The notes under the pieces were generated by a model. The model did not search any database. It worked only from the letters and a program-made list of their open reading frames with translations, and had not been told where the DNA came from. A stretch of DNA of 64,000 nt from NCBI GenBank assembly GCA_000503195.1, contig AYSC01000002.1:62001-126000 (forward strand), given 5' to 3'. The position numbers were made by a program, and so were the translations under genes. The DNA comes from Blastomonas sp. CACIA14H2 (GTDB lineage Bacteria > Pseudomonadota > Alphaproteobacteria > Sphingomonadales > Sphingomonadaceae). Below are positions 24,981 through 33,915 of the stretch, in pieces; position 1 is the stretch's first letter, and each line of letters begins with the position of its first letter.

Positions 24981-26150
24981 ATGCAACAGCTTGAAAGCAT
25001 TGAGCCGCTGGGCCATGCTATCGCCATGCTGCTGCCCGGCATCGCCGCGCGCGCGGACGAGATCGAGCAGACGCGGCATCTACCCGCCGATATCGCGCAG
25101 TCGATGGCGAAGGCCGGCGCGTTCAACATCCTGCGCCCCAAGAGCCTGCAGGGGCTGGAACTGACGCCGATGGACATGATGGCCGTGCTGCACGCGATCG
25201 CGCGCGCCGAGGCGAGCGCGGGTTGGTGCGCGATGATCGGGTCGACCACGGCGCTTAATGCCGCCTATCTCGCGCATGACGTGGCGAAGGAGATCTACGC
25301 CGACCCGCATTCGATCACCGGCGGCGTGTTCGCGCCAATGGGGCGGGCGGACGACAAGGGCGACCATTATGTCGTCACGGGCCGCTGGCAATGGGGATCG
25401 GGCAGCGCCAATTGCGACTGGCTGTCGGGCGGCGCGATGATCTTCAAGGATGGGGAACTGCAGCGCTTCGACAATGGCGCGCCCTATCACCGGATGATGA
25501 TTTTCCCGGCAGATCAAGCTGAACTGCTCGATACCTGGCATGTCATGGGAATGAAGGGCACCGGCTCGGGCGACTTTACGGTCAAGGAAATCATCGTCCC
25601 CAAGGAGCGCAGCGTCTCGCTGATCGCCGACAAGCCGGTGGAGCCGGGTCCGCTCTACCAGTTCCCGGTCTTCGGCCTGCTGGCATTGGGCGTCGCCTCG
25701 GTGGCGCTGGGCAATGCGGCGGGCGCGCTCGACGAGATCGAGGCGCTCGCGAAGGCGAAAAAGCCGCAGGGCGGTCAGCGCAGCCTTGCCGAACGCGGCG
25801 TGGTGCAGACCGAGCTGATGCGCGCGCAGGCCAAGCTCGGCGGGGCCGAGGCCTATTTACGAGAATGCGTCGAAGCGTGCTGGCACGGTGCGACGAGCCG
25901 GGGCGAGCTATCGCCCGAGGAGCGCGCGCTGCTGCGCCTCGCCGCGACCTACGCCACCGAGACCTCGGCCGAGGTCGCCAAGACCGCGTTTACCATCGGC
26001 GGCGGCAGCGCGGTCTACATGACCAGCAACCTGCAACGCCGCTTCCGCGACGCGCATGTCGCGACCCAGCATATCGCCACCGCGAGCAGCGTCTACGAAC
26101 TGGTCGGCCGGGTGGCGCTGGGCCTGCCGACCGACATGGCGATGCTTTAG
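24981..26150 (+). CDS. Acyl-CoA dehydrogenase-fold flavin enzyme (HsaA/group D monooxygenase-like)
   Basis: A 389-residue protein with the acyl-CoA dehydrogenase fold but the sequence style of flavin-dependent hydroxylases such as HsaA or DszC. Features are RADEIEQTRHLPADIAQSMA, the AEASAGWCAMIGSTTALNA block, GRWQWGSGSANCDWL in the beta domain, and DTWHVMGMKGTGSGDFTV. The usual acyl-CoA dehydrogenase C-terminal GG(T/S)xEI motif is replaced by NLQRRFRDAHVATQHI. It is therefore likely to hydroxylate an aromatic or cyclic substrate with a partner flavin reductase, which is not in the cluster. Its TAG stop codon is the first three bases of the inverted-repeat element at 26148-26418. Confidence 0.82.
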   Translation: MQQLESIEPLGHAIAMLLPGIAARADEIEQTRHLPADIAQSMAKAGAFNILRPKSLQGLELTPMDMMAVLHAIARAEASAGWCAMIGSTTALNAAYLAHDVAKEIYADPHSITGGVFAPMGRADDKGDHYVVTGRWQWGSGSANCDWLSGGAMIFKDGELQRFDNGAPYHRMMIFPADQAELLDTWHVMGMKGTGSGDFTVKEIIVPKERSVSLIADKPVEPGPLYQFPVFGLLALGVASVALGNAAGALDEIEALAKAKKPQGGQRSLAERGVVQTELMRAQAKLGGAEAYLRECVEACWHGATSRGELSPEERALLRLAATYATETSAEVAKTAFTIGGGSAVYMTSNLQRRFRDAHVATQHIATASSVYELVGRVALGLPTDMAML

Positions 26151-26418
26151 AGCCCTTTCCGACCAATCTGGATCACCGGGACGGAGCCGATTTTGGCCGA
26201 GTGCAAGGATCGAGGAGGGAGCCATGCTGACGCATGGTGACCGACGAGAGACGCAGCAATCGGCCAAAATGGGCCCGCCCCTTCGGGGTTGCCGCAGGAG
26301 GCCTCTCGGACGGCGTCGCCTTGCTTGGACGGGCCACCAGCCCGCTCCGCGCAATGCTCCTTGCCGAGACGCCTCCTGCGGCAATCACGGTGACCCAGAT
26401 TGGTCGGAAAGGGCTCTA
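26148..26418. mobile_element. MITE-like element with 24-bp perfect terminal inverted repeats
   Basis: The left terminus (26148-26171, TAGAGCCCTTTCCGACCAAT..) and the right terminus (26395-26418) are exact inverted repeats of 24 bp, extending to about 31 bp with one mismatch. The 271-bp interior encodes no transposase. It holds further nested inverted repeats: GATTTTGGCCGA near 26188 against TCGGCCAAAATG near 26263, and GTTGCCGCAGGAGGC against GCCTCCTGCGGCAATC. It fills the whole space between two genes and supplies the stop codon of the upstream gene. A non-autonomous transposable element or large REP-type unit is the best reading. Confidence 0.65.
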
Positions 26419-26431
26419 GCCGCGCGCGCGT

Positions 26432-29400
26432 TCAGGCCAGCAGCGAGACATTGCCTCCGGCAGCGGTCGTGTCGATGCAGACATGCCGTTCGTGCACGCA
26501 GCGCGCAGCGAAGCTCGCCTCGGTGAGCAGCGGCAGCAAGGCCCCGTCGCGCGCGGCCAAAGCCTTGCGGATCGCGCGCTGGTCGTCGCTCTGGCTCCAG
26601 GCGGCCACGGCATCGAAGCCCTGGATCCGCTGCAGATCGGCGCGCTCGACAAAGCCGTCGATCGCATGCGGCCCCTTGGCGCCCGGCACCACGATCAGCG
26701 CGGCACAGCCTTCGCCGCGCGCGATCTCTGCCTGCTGCGTCGCCGCTTCGACCGTCGGCCCCAGACACAGCACGCGCCCGCGCGCGAAGGTCGAGAGTAT
26801 GTTCGATTCGCCCGTCGGCCCCGGCATGGTCTGCGTGTCGAGCGGCAATTCGGTGACGCGGGGCAGCGCGGCGAGTGCGGCCTCAACCTCGGCCTGACCC
26901 GCGATCCGGGTCAGCGGCGGCAGGTCGAGCTGCGGTCCCTCGGCAGCGGCAAAGCGCGGCAGATAGCGCGGTCCGCCCGCCTTGGGGCCGGTCCCCGAGA
27001 GCCCCTCGCCGCCAAAGGGCTGCGCGCCGACCACTGCGCCGATCTGGTTGCGGTTGACGTACAGGTTGCCCGCATGGATACGTGCGGTGATCGTGTCGGC
27101 ACGGGCATCGATGCGCGTCTGCAGGCCGAAGGTCAGGCCATAGCCGCGCGCGTTGATGCGCGTGACCAGATCGTCGATCTCGCCCGCCTCGAAGGTCGCG
27201 ATGTGCAGCACCGGGCCGAAGATTTCCTCGGCCAGGTCCTCGATACCATTCACCGCGATCGCGGCGGGGCCGACGAACCATCCGGCTTCGGGCGCATCAA
27301 GCTGCTTGAGCAATCGCCCGTCGCGACGCGCCGCCTCGATATGCGCGGCGATCTTCTCGCGCGCCGACTGGTCGATCACCGGGCCGACATCATTGGCCAG
27401 CCACCAGGGATCGCCCAGAGTGAGCGCATCCATCGCGCCGAACAGCATCTCCTTGAGCGAATCGGCGATATCGCGCTGGACGTAGAGCATCCGCAGCGCC
27501 GAGCAGCGCTGGCCCGCCGACTGGAAGGCCGAGGCGACGATATCGCGCACCGCCTGTTCGGGCAGCGCGGTCGAATCGACGATCATCGCGTTGAGCCCGC
27601 CGGTTTCGGCGATCAGCATCGCATCGGGCGCGCAGCCTTCGGCCATCGCGCGGTTGATCGCCTGAGCGGTGGCGGTCGATCCGGTGAAGCAGGTGCCCGC
27701 GATTGCCGGATCGCTGGTCAGCACCGCGCCGATCACCCGGCCCGGGCCCGGCAGCAACTGCAGCGCGGTGACGGGGACGCCCGCCTCGTGCAGCAGCCGC
27801 GTGCCGAGATGCGCGATCAGCGGCGATTGCTCGGCCGGCTTGGCGAGCACCGCATTGCCCATGGCGAGCGCGGCGGCAATCTGCCCGGTGAAGATCGCCA
27901 GCGGGAAATTCCACGGCGAGATGCAGGTGATGATCCCGCGTGGGCTCGACGCGGGTGCGGCGAGCGCCTCGGCGGCATAATAGCGCAGGAAATCGACCGC
28001 CTCGCGCAGTTCGGCGATGGCATCGGGCGCGGACTTGCCCGCCTCGCGCGCGAGCAGCGCGAAAATCTCGCCATGACGCGCCTCGAACAGATCGGCGGCG
28101 CGGGTGAGCGTGGCGGCGCGCTCGGCCACCGGCGCGTCCCAGATGCGCGCGGCGGCGATGGCAGCCCTGGCCTCGGCCTCGCCCGCATCGGTGACGGTGC
28201 CCACTTGCCGGTCGGTCTGCGCGGGGCTGAACACCTCGCGCGGCGTTGCGTCCGATCCGACCTCGACTGCGAGGATCGGCGCGGCCTGCCACTGATACTC
28301 GGCAAAAGCGCCGCGCGATTCGAGGAATTCGTTGAGATCGGCGCGGTTGGCGAGGTCCCAGCCGCGAGAGTTGACGCGCGAGGGGGCATAGATCGCCGCG
28401 GGGCGGATGATCCTGGCTTCGGCTTCGGCGCGCGCGGCCTCGAGTTGCTCGAACGGGTCGGCGGCAATCGCCTCGGCGGGCACGGCATGGTTGGCGAGTT
28501 GATTGACGAACGACGAGTTCGCGCCGTTCTCGAGCAGGCGGCGCACCAGATAGGCGAGCAGTTCGCGGTGACGCCCGACCGGCGCGTAGATGCGCGAGCG
28601 AACCTTTTCGTTGCGCAGCAAGGCGTTGTGCAGCGGTTCTCCCATGCCGTGGAGGCGCTGGAACTCGAAATCGTCGCGGTTGCCCGCCATCTCCAGGATC
28701 GCCGCGACGCTGTGCGCATTGTGCGTGGCGAATTGCGGATAGATGCGGTCGGTGAGCCTGAGCAGCTGCGCGGCGCAGCAGATATAGGAGATGTCGGTCG
28801 CGGCCTTGCTGGTGAACACCGGGAAATCGGGCACGCCATCGACCTGCGCGCGCTTGATCTCGCTGTCCCAATAGGCGCCCTTGACCAGCCGGACCATGAT
28901 CTTGCGGTCAAGCGATTGCGCGAGGCCATAGAGCCAGTCGATGACGAAACTGGCGCGGCGACCGAAAGCCTGGACGACGACGCCCAGGCCATCCCAGCCG
29001 GCGAGCGTGGGATCGTTCATCACCAGCTTGATGATGTCGAGCGACATGCCGAGCCGATAGGCTTCCTCGGCATCGATATTGAGCCCGATCTTCGCGTCGC
29101 GCGCGGCGCGGGCGAGTTCTAGCACCCGGTCGGCGAGCGCGGGGACGCATTCGTCCGCCTTGCTCATCTCGTAGCGCGGGTAGAGCGCCGAGAGCTTGAT
29201 CGACAGGCCCGGATTGGTGCGCATGTCGTCGGTCTTGGCGGCCTCGGCGATCGCGCGGATCGCGTTCATGTACGATGCGAAATAGCGGTCGGCATCGGGG
29301 AAGGTCAGCGCCGCTTCGCCGAGCATGTCATAGCTGAAGGTCGCGCCTTCCGCCGCCCATTTGCGCGAGCGCTTGAGCGCCTCGTCCATGTCCTCGCCGA

Positions 29401-29917
29401 GCACGAACTGGTTGCCCAACTCCTTCATCGCGCGGCGCACGGCGGCGCGGATCACGGGCTCGCCCAGCCGCTTGATCGCGCCGCGCAGCGCATCGAGCGG
29501 ACCCTTGCTTGTCGACCCTTCGAGCACCGACTGGGTCATGGACAGCGCAAAGGTGCTCGCATTGACCAGCGTGTTTTCCGACTTGCCGAAATGCTCGCGC
29601 CAGTTGGCAGGGCTGATCTTGTCCTCGATCAGCTCGTCGATCGTCTCGGCATCGGGCACGCGCAGCAGCGCCTCGGCCAAGGTCATCAGCGCCAGACCCT
29701 CGTCGCTCGACAGGCCGTAGGTGCCGAGGAAGCTCTCCATCAGCGTCGGGCCGGAGGCGGCGCGGACATCCTCGACGACGCGCACCGCGCGCGCACGGAT
29801 GCGCGCACGCAATTCGGGAGAGGGGGCATAATTCGCGATCAGATAATCGAGCACCGCGCCTTCATCGGCACGGTGATGGGCGCGCACGGACTCGCGCAGC
29901 GCAAGCAGTTCGGTCAT
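26432..29917 (-). CDS. putA: Bifunctional proline dehydrogenase / P5C dehydrogenase PutA
   Basis: A 1161-residue enzyme oxidising proline to glutamate at the membrane surface. The proline dehydrogenase barrel (about residues 90-480) has SIKLSALYPRYE, MVRLVKGAYWDSEIK and FATHNAHSV. The aldehyde dehydrogenase part (about 540-980) has LIAETGGLNAMIVDS with its Glu and SAFQSAGQRCSALR with the nucleophilic Cys. The tail ends in DTTAAGGNVSLLA, the conserved PutA C-terminal motif. It lacks the N-terminal ribbon-helix-helix domain of E. coli PutA, so it should not autoregulate. The start at 29917 (AAAGG upstream) opens the usual MTELLALRESVRAHH. It is divergent from the NUDIX-DUF47 gene. Confidence 0.95.
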   Translation of the reverse strand: MTELLALRESVRAHHRADEGAVLDYLIANYAPSPELRARIRARAVRVVEDVRAASGPTLMESFLGTYGLSSDEGLALMTLAEALLRVPDAETIDELIEDKISPANWREHFGKSENTLVNASTFALSMTQSVLEGSTSKGPLDALRGAIKRLGEPVIRAAVRRAMKELGNQFVLGEDMDEALKRSRKWAAEGATFSYDMLGEAALTFPDADRYFASYMNAIRAIAEAAKTDDMRTNPGLSIKLSALYPRYEMSKADECVPALADRVLELARAARDAKIGLNIDAEEAYRLGMSLDIIKLVMNDPTLAGWDGLGVVVQAFGRRASFVIDWLYGLAQSLDRKIMVRLVKGAYWDSEIKRAQVDGVPDFPVFTSKAATDISYICCAAQLLRLTDRIYPQFATHNAHSVAAILEMAGNRDDFEFQRLHGMGEPLHNALLRNEKVRSRIYAPVGRHRELLAYLVRRLLENGANSSFVNQLANHAVPAEAIAADPFEQLEAARAEAEARIIRPAAIYAPSRVNSRGWDLANRADLNEFLESRGAFAEYQWQAAPILAVEVGSDATPREVFSPAQTDRQVGTVTDAGEAEARAAIAAARIWDAPVAERAATLTRAADLFEARHGEIFALLAREAGKSAPDAIAELREAVDFLRYYAAEALAAPASSPRGIITCISPWNFPLAIFTGQIAAALAMGNAVLAKPAEQSPLIAHLGTRLLHEAGVPVTALQLLPGPGRVIGAVLTSDPAIAGTCFTGSTATAQAINRAMAEGCAPDAMLIAETGGLNAMIVDSTALPEQAVRDIVASAFQSAGQRCSALRMLYVQRDIADSLKEMLFGAMDALTLGDPWWLANDVGPVIDQSAREKIAAHIEAARRDGRLLKQLDAPEAGWFVGPAAIAVNGIEDLAEEIFGPVLHIATFEAGEIDDLVTRINARGYGLTFGLQTRIDARADTITARIHAGNLYVNRNQIGAVVGAQPFGGEGLSGTGPKAGGPRYLPRFAAAEGPQLDLPPLTRIAGQAEVEAALAALPRVTELPLDTQTMPGPTGESNILSTFARGRVLCLGPTVEAATQQAEIARGEGCAALIVVPGAKGPHAIDGFVERADLQRIQGFDAVAAWSQSDDQRAIRKALAARDGALLPLLTEASFAARCVHERHVCIDTTAAGGNVSLLA

Positions 29918-29981
29918 GGGTTGCGGCCTTTTCGGGGGAGGACCATGGCGGTGCCCATACAGATATTTGCAGGCAATTGAA

Positions 29982-29993
29982 GCCTTGCAAGGC
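29982..29993. promoter_or_regulatory. 12-bp perfect palindrome in the putA divergent region
   Basis: GCCTTGCAAGGC lies 65 bp upstream of the putA start. A perfect dyad in a putA promoter could be an operator, for example for an Lrp/PutR-type regulator, but none is encoded nearby and the match is only structural. Confidence 0.3.
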
Positions 29994-30078
29994 GTCATGC
30001 GTCACAAAGCGGTGGGTAGCCGCACCGGATGCCCTCGAAATGGGCAGAAATCGCTTTGCACCGGCAATTGTTACAGAT

Positions 30079-31233
30079 ATGCGGCGGTTTTGTGACAGGG
30101 GACAAGCCATTCGCCAGATAGCTGCACTGCCGTATCGCAATGCGCGCGACGATGTGAACGCACCGGTGACGATCCTTCTCGTCACCTCGCGCGAGACGCG
30201 GCGCTGGGTGCTGCCCAAGGGCAACATGATCGAGGGTTTGCAGCCGCATGCTGCCGCCGCGCACGAGGCGGAGGAAGAGGCAGGCGTGCGCGGTGCGGCG
30301 TGCCCGACGCCGCTCGGCAGCTATCGTTACCGCAAGAAGCGCAAGAACGGCGCGATGCTCAACGTGACGGTCGAGGTGTTCCCCTTCTCGGTCACCGACG
30401 TGATGGACGAATGGGAAGAGCAGGACCAGCGCGACCGGCAGTGGTTCTCGCTGGAAGAAGCCGCGCAGATGGTCGACGAGCCCGAGCTCGCCGAACTGAT
30501 CCGCCGCTTCCGCGCCAGCGATGCCGATCGTCGCATCGCCAAGGGCGGTTTTCTTCCCGATACGCAAAAGGCATCACCCAAAATGGCCGTTTTCTCGTGG
30601 GTTCAGGCGCTTCTGCCCAAGCAGGGCAATTTCTTCGAGCTGTTCGAGGCGCATGCGCTGACGCTGCTGTCGGGCTCGAACGCGCTGGCGCGGCTGCTGA
30701 ACGGCGGGCCGGGCATGGCCGATCATGTCCAGGAACTGGTCGAGCGCGAGCATGAGGCCGACCAGATCACCCGCGAGGTGCTGCAGACCGTGCGACGGAC
30801 CTTCCTCACCCCGTTCGACCGCAGCGCGATCACGAGCCTGATCGGCGCGATGGACGATGCCATCGACGAGATGCAGAAGACCGCAGGGGCGATCGACCTC
30901 TACGAGGTGACCGAGTTCAAGCAGGAGATGAAGGATATCGCGGCGATCATCGTCGATTGCGCGCGGATCACGGTCGAGGCGCTGCCGCTGCTGCGCAGCG
31001 TCAACAAGAATGCCCATCGCCTGCACGAGCTGACCGAACGGCTGGTGATCATGGAAGGCCATGCCGACGAGATTCACGCGCGTGGGCTGAAGGCGCTGTT
31101 CAAGGAGCATGGGACGGTCAGCCCCATCCAGTTCACCGTCGGGCGCGAGCTGTTCATGCATCTCGAGCGCGTGGTCGACCGGTTCGAGGATGTCGCCAAC
31201 GAGATCGACGGTCTCGTCATCGACCACGCCTGA
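30079..31233 (+). CDS. NUDIX hydrolase fused in frame to a DUF47 (PhoU-like, Pit accessory) domain
   Basis: One open frame of about 384 residues joins two domains. The N-terminal NUDIX part (about 1-165) has LLVTSRETRRWVLPKGNMI followed by a NUDIX helix ending HEAEEEAGV. The catalytic EExG is intact, but the usual Arg of the REUxEE motif is His and the first box Glu is Leu. The C-terminal part (from Met at 30583, 216 residues) is a full-length DUF47 protein beginning MAVFSWVQALLPKQGNFFELF, a PhoU-like helical bundle that works with Pit transporters. No stop separates them, so either a fusion protein or an additional internal start at 30583 is used. The pit gene follows 18 bp later. ATG 30040 is an alternative start; no clear ribosome binding site marks either. 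Confidence 0.8.
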   Translation: MRRFCDRGQAIRQIAALPYRNARDDVNAPVTILLVTSRETRRWVLPKGNMIEGLQPHAAAAHEAEEEAGVRGAACPTPLGSYRYRKKRKNGAMLNVTVEVFPFSVTDVMDEWEEQDQRDRQWFSLEEAAQMVDEPELAELIRRFRASDADRRIAKGGFLPDTQKASPKMAVFSWVQALLPKQGNFFELFEAHALTLLSGSNALARLLNGGPGMADHVQELVEREHEADQITREVLQTVRRTFLTPFDRSAITSLIGAMDDAIDEMQKTAGAIDLYEVTEFKQEMKDIAAIIVDCARITVEALPLLRSVNKNAHRLHELTERLVIMEGHADEIHARGLKALFKEHGTVSPIQFTVGRELFMHLERVVDRFEDVANEIDGLVIDHA

Positions 31234-31251
31234 CGCGCGGCGCTTCCCCCC

Positions 31252-32259
31252 ATGGAAACCACCATCATCGCCATGCCGCTGCTGATCGCGCTGATCGCGC
31301 TCGCACTGGCCTTCGACTTTCTCAATGGCCTGCACGATGCCGCCAATTCGATCGCGACCGTGGTCTCGACCCGGCTGCTCAAGCCCGTGCACGCGGTGCT
31401 GTTCGCAGCGTTCTTCAACTTCGCGGCCTATTGGATCTTCGGGCTGAAGGTCGCCGAGACGATCGGCAAGGGCATTATCGATGCCGACATCGTCAATCCG
31501 CAGGTGATCTTCGGCGCGCTGATCGGCGCGATGTTCTGGAACGTGGTCACCTGGTGGAAGGGCATTCCGTCCTCGTCGAGCCACGCGCTGGTCGGCGGAT
31601 TGATCGGGGCAGGGGTGATGCGCGCCGGGCTCGATGGGATCGTCTGGTCGGGCGTCCTCAAGACCGCCTCGGCGATCGTGCTGTCGCCGACCATCGGCAT
31701 GATCCTGTCGATCCTGCTGGTGGTGCTGACCTCGTGGCTGTTCCTGCGCGCCACTGCCAAGCGGGCGGAAGGCGTGTTCAAGAAGCTGCACCTGGTCTCG
31801 TCCGCGGCCTATTCGCTCGGCCATGGCGCCAACGATGCACAGAAGACGATGGGGATCATCACCGTGCTGCTCTATTCTCAGGGCATGCTCGAAGGCGAGT
31901 TCGCGGTGCCCGAATGGGTGGTGCTGAGCTGCTATATAGCGATTGCGCTCGGCACATTGTCGGGCGGGTGGAAGATCATCGAAACCATGGGCACGCGCAT
32001 CACCAAGCTGTCGCACCAGCAGGGCTTCTGCGCCTCTTCGGGCGGATCGGTGATGCTGTTTGCCGCGACCGCCTTCGGCATTCCGGTCTCGACCACGCAC
32101 ACGATCACCGGCTGCGTCGTCGGCGTGGGCGCGGCGCGGCGCGCGTCGGCCGTGCGCTGGGGCGTCGCCGGGCGCGTCGTCATCGCCTGGCTGATCACCA
32201 TCCCCGCCTCGGCCGCAGTCGGCGCGCTGTTCTACTGGCTGACGACGATCTGGGGCTGA
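31252..32259 (+). CDS. pit: Low-affinity inorganic phosphate transporter (Pit family)
   Basis: A 335-residue inner-membrane transporter for phosphate (as metal phosphate) with protons. The two inverted PHO4 signature repeats are present: DFLNGLHDAANSIATVVSTR near the N-terminus and SLGHGANDAQKTMGI in the second half. GIPSSSSHALVGGLIGAG and the matching GIPVSTTHTITGCVVGVG complete the pseudo-symmetry. About ten membrane segments are visible. It forms an operon with the DUF47 domain gene, the normal partner of bacterial Pit proteins. It converges with spt. Confidence 0.95.
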   Translation: METTIIAMPLLIALIALALAFDFLNGLHDAANSIATVVSTRLLKPVHAVLFAAFFNFAAYWIFGLKVAETIGKGIIDADIVNPQVIFGALIGAMFWNVVTWWKGIPSSSSHALVGGLIGAGVMRAGLDGIVWSGVLKTASAIVLSPTIGMILSILLVVLTSWLFLRATAKRAEGVFKKLHLVSSAAYSLGHGANDAQKTMGIITVLLYSQGMLEGEFAVPEWVVLSCYIAIALGTLSGGWKIIETMGTRITKLSHQQGFCASSGGSVMLFAATAFGIPVSTTHTITGCVVGVGAARRASAVRWGVAGRVVIAWLITIPASAAVGALFYWLTTIWG

Positions 32260-32274
32260 CCGGCGGGGCCGGGA

Positions 32275-33474
32275 TCAGAGGATCCCGACGTCCTTGCCTG
32301 CCGCCTCGAAAATCCCGAGGATCTGCGTGACCTGTTCGCTCGAATGCTCGGCGCAGAGCGAGCAGCGCAGCAGGGTCATGCCGGCGGGCGTCGCGGGCGG
32401 GCGGGCGAGGTTGACGTAGAGGCCGCGTTCGAGCAGCGCCTGCCACATCTGCGCGCCCTTCAGCATGTCGGGCATGATGACCGCGATGATGCCGCTCTGC
32501 GCCTCGGGGGTGCCGAGCGAGAAGCCGAGATCGCGCAGCCCCTGGTGCAGGCGCTTGGAATTCTCCCACAGATGCGCGCGCTTGTTGCCCGCGTGCATCA
32601 GCTTGCGGATGCTGGTCGCGGCGGTGGCGACGACCGACGGCGGCAGGCTGGCGGTGAACACATAGGGGCGGCAGACCAGGCGCAGCACCTCGAACTTCGG
32701 GTGGTTCGACACGCAGAAACCGCCGACGGTGCCGACCGACTTGCTGAACGTGCCGATGATGAAATCGACATCGTCGATCACGCCCGCCGCTTCGGCAACG
32801 CCGCGGCCATGCTCGCCGATAAAGCCCATCGAATGCGCCTCGTCGACCAGCACCATCGCGCCGGCGGCCTTGGACACCGCGACCATTTCCTTGAGCGGCG
32901 CGATGTCGCCGAGCATCGAATAGACGCCTTCGAGCACCACCAGCTTGCCCGCTTCGGCGGGCAGGCGCTTGAGCCGCTTTTCCAGCGCCTCGACATCATT
33001 GTGGCGGAAGGCGACGATCTGCGCATTGCCCAGCGCACAGCCGTCATAGATCGAGGCATGGCTGTCGATATCGAGGATGATGTAATCGTCCTTGCCCGCC
33101 ATGGTCGAGATGATGCCCAGGTTCGCCTGGTATCCGGTGGAAAAGACCATCGCATGGTCCATTCCATAGAATTCCTTCAGCGCTTCCTCGCATTCGCGAT
33201 GACCGGCATAGGTGCCGTTGAGCACGCGGCTGCCCGTGGTGCCCGATCCGAAATTGTCGAGCGCCTGCTTGCCCGCCTCGAGCACGTCATCGTCGAAGGT
33301 CATGCCCATGTAATTGTAGGTGCCCAGCAGGATCGTCTCCTTGCCGTTGCACATCGCCACGGTGGGCGATTTGACCGATTCCATCACCAGCGAGAAGGGA
33401 TCGCGCACGCCGGTGGAAAGCAGCGCCTCGCGCTCGCCGATCAGGGCGTCGAACTTGGAAAACAGGTCGGTCAT
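32275..33474 (-). CDS. spt: Serine palmitoyltransferase
   Basis: A 399-residue PLP enzyme condensing L-serine with a fatty acyl thioester to 3-ketosphinganine, the first step of sphingolipid synthesis. It belongs to the alpha-oxoamine synthase family. His139 (DIDSHASIYDG), Asp211 and His214 (VDEAHSMG) and the PLP Lys245 (GTFSKSVGTVGGF) each sit 20 positions before their equivalents in the Sphingomonas paucimobilis enzyme, and GTYNYMGMTF and RPPATPAGMTLLRCS are shared. It is cytoplasmic and soluble, unlike the eukaryotic enzyme. A dedicated acyl carrier protein gene lies 46 bp upstream on the same strand. This gene marks a glycosphingolipid-making sphingomonad. Confidence 0.96.
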   Translation of the reverse strand: MTDLFSKFDALIGEREALLSTGVRDPFSLVMESVKSPTVAMCNGKETILLGTYNYMGMTFDDDVLEAGKQALDNFGSGTTGSRVLNGTYAGHRECEEALKEFYGMDHAMVFSTGYQANLGIISTMAGKDDYIILDIDSHASIYDGCALGNAQIVAFRHNDVEALEKRLKRLPAEAGKLVVLEGVYSMLGDIAPLKEMVAVSKAAGAMVLVDEAHSMGFIGEHGRGVAEAAGVIDDVDFIIGTFSKSVGTVGGFCVSNHPKFEVLRLVCRPYVFTASLPPSVVATAATSIRKLMHAGNKRAHLWENSKRLHQGLRDLGFSLGTPEAQSGIIAVIMPDMLKGAQMWQALLERGLYVNLARPPATPAGMTLLRCSLCAEHSSEQVTQILGIFEAAGKDVGIL

Positions 33475-33520
33475 TCGGGTGTCTCTACAGGATGGGGGAA
33501 GATGCGCACGATAGCGCGGG

Positions 33521-33760
33521 TCAGGCGGTGAGCTTCTCGACCGCGGCGACCAGCTGGCCGACGGTCTCGATCTCGGCCTGCATGTTCATGGTGATGATTA
33601 TGTCGAATTCGTCCTCGATCGCGGCGACGAAATCCATGACGGTCAGGCTGTCCCATTCCAGATCGGAGGCGAAGGTGGTGCTTTCGGTCAGCGCGACGCC
33701 CTTCTTGTTGAAGGGTTCGATCTGCGCGGCGATCCGGTCATATATGGCGGTGTCGGTCAT
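33521..33760 (-). CDS. Acyl carrier protein, sphingolipid-specific (AcpR-like)
   Basis: A 79-residue acidic four-helix carrier. Ser38 in EWDSLTVMDFVAAIED is the phosphopantetheine site; the usual D-S-L triplet is kept. It is not the housekeeping AcpP, which has GADSLDTVEL and sits in the fab cluster. It lies immediately upstream of spt on the same strand, an arrangement also known in Caulobacter, where the carrier feeds acyl groups to serine palmitoyltransferase. No acyl-ACP synthetase gene is adjacent. Confidence 0.9.
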   Translation of the reverse strand: MTDTAIYDRIAAQIEPFNKKGVALTESTTFASDLEWDSLTVMDFVAAIEDEFDIIITMNMQAEIETVGQLVAAVEKLTA

Positions 33761-33915
33761 GTCGTGCTTTCATCCGTAACGGTTGGCTCTGCCCATGCCG
33801 CGCGAATGCGGCACAATCGCGGCAGCTTGTTGCAGCCAGAAGGGCAGTGCGGTGCCGCTTGTCAAGCGCGGTGCGGGTGTGTCATCAATCTGTAATGGAA
33901 GAGGGTGTCACGAAA

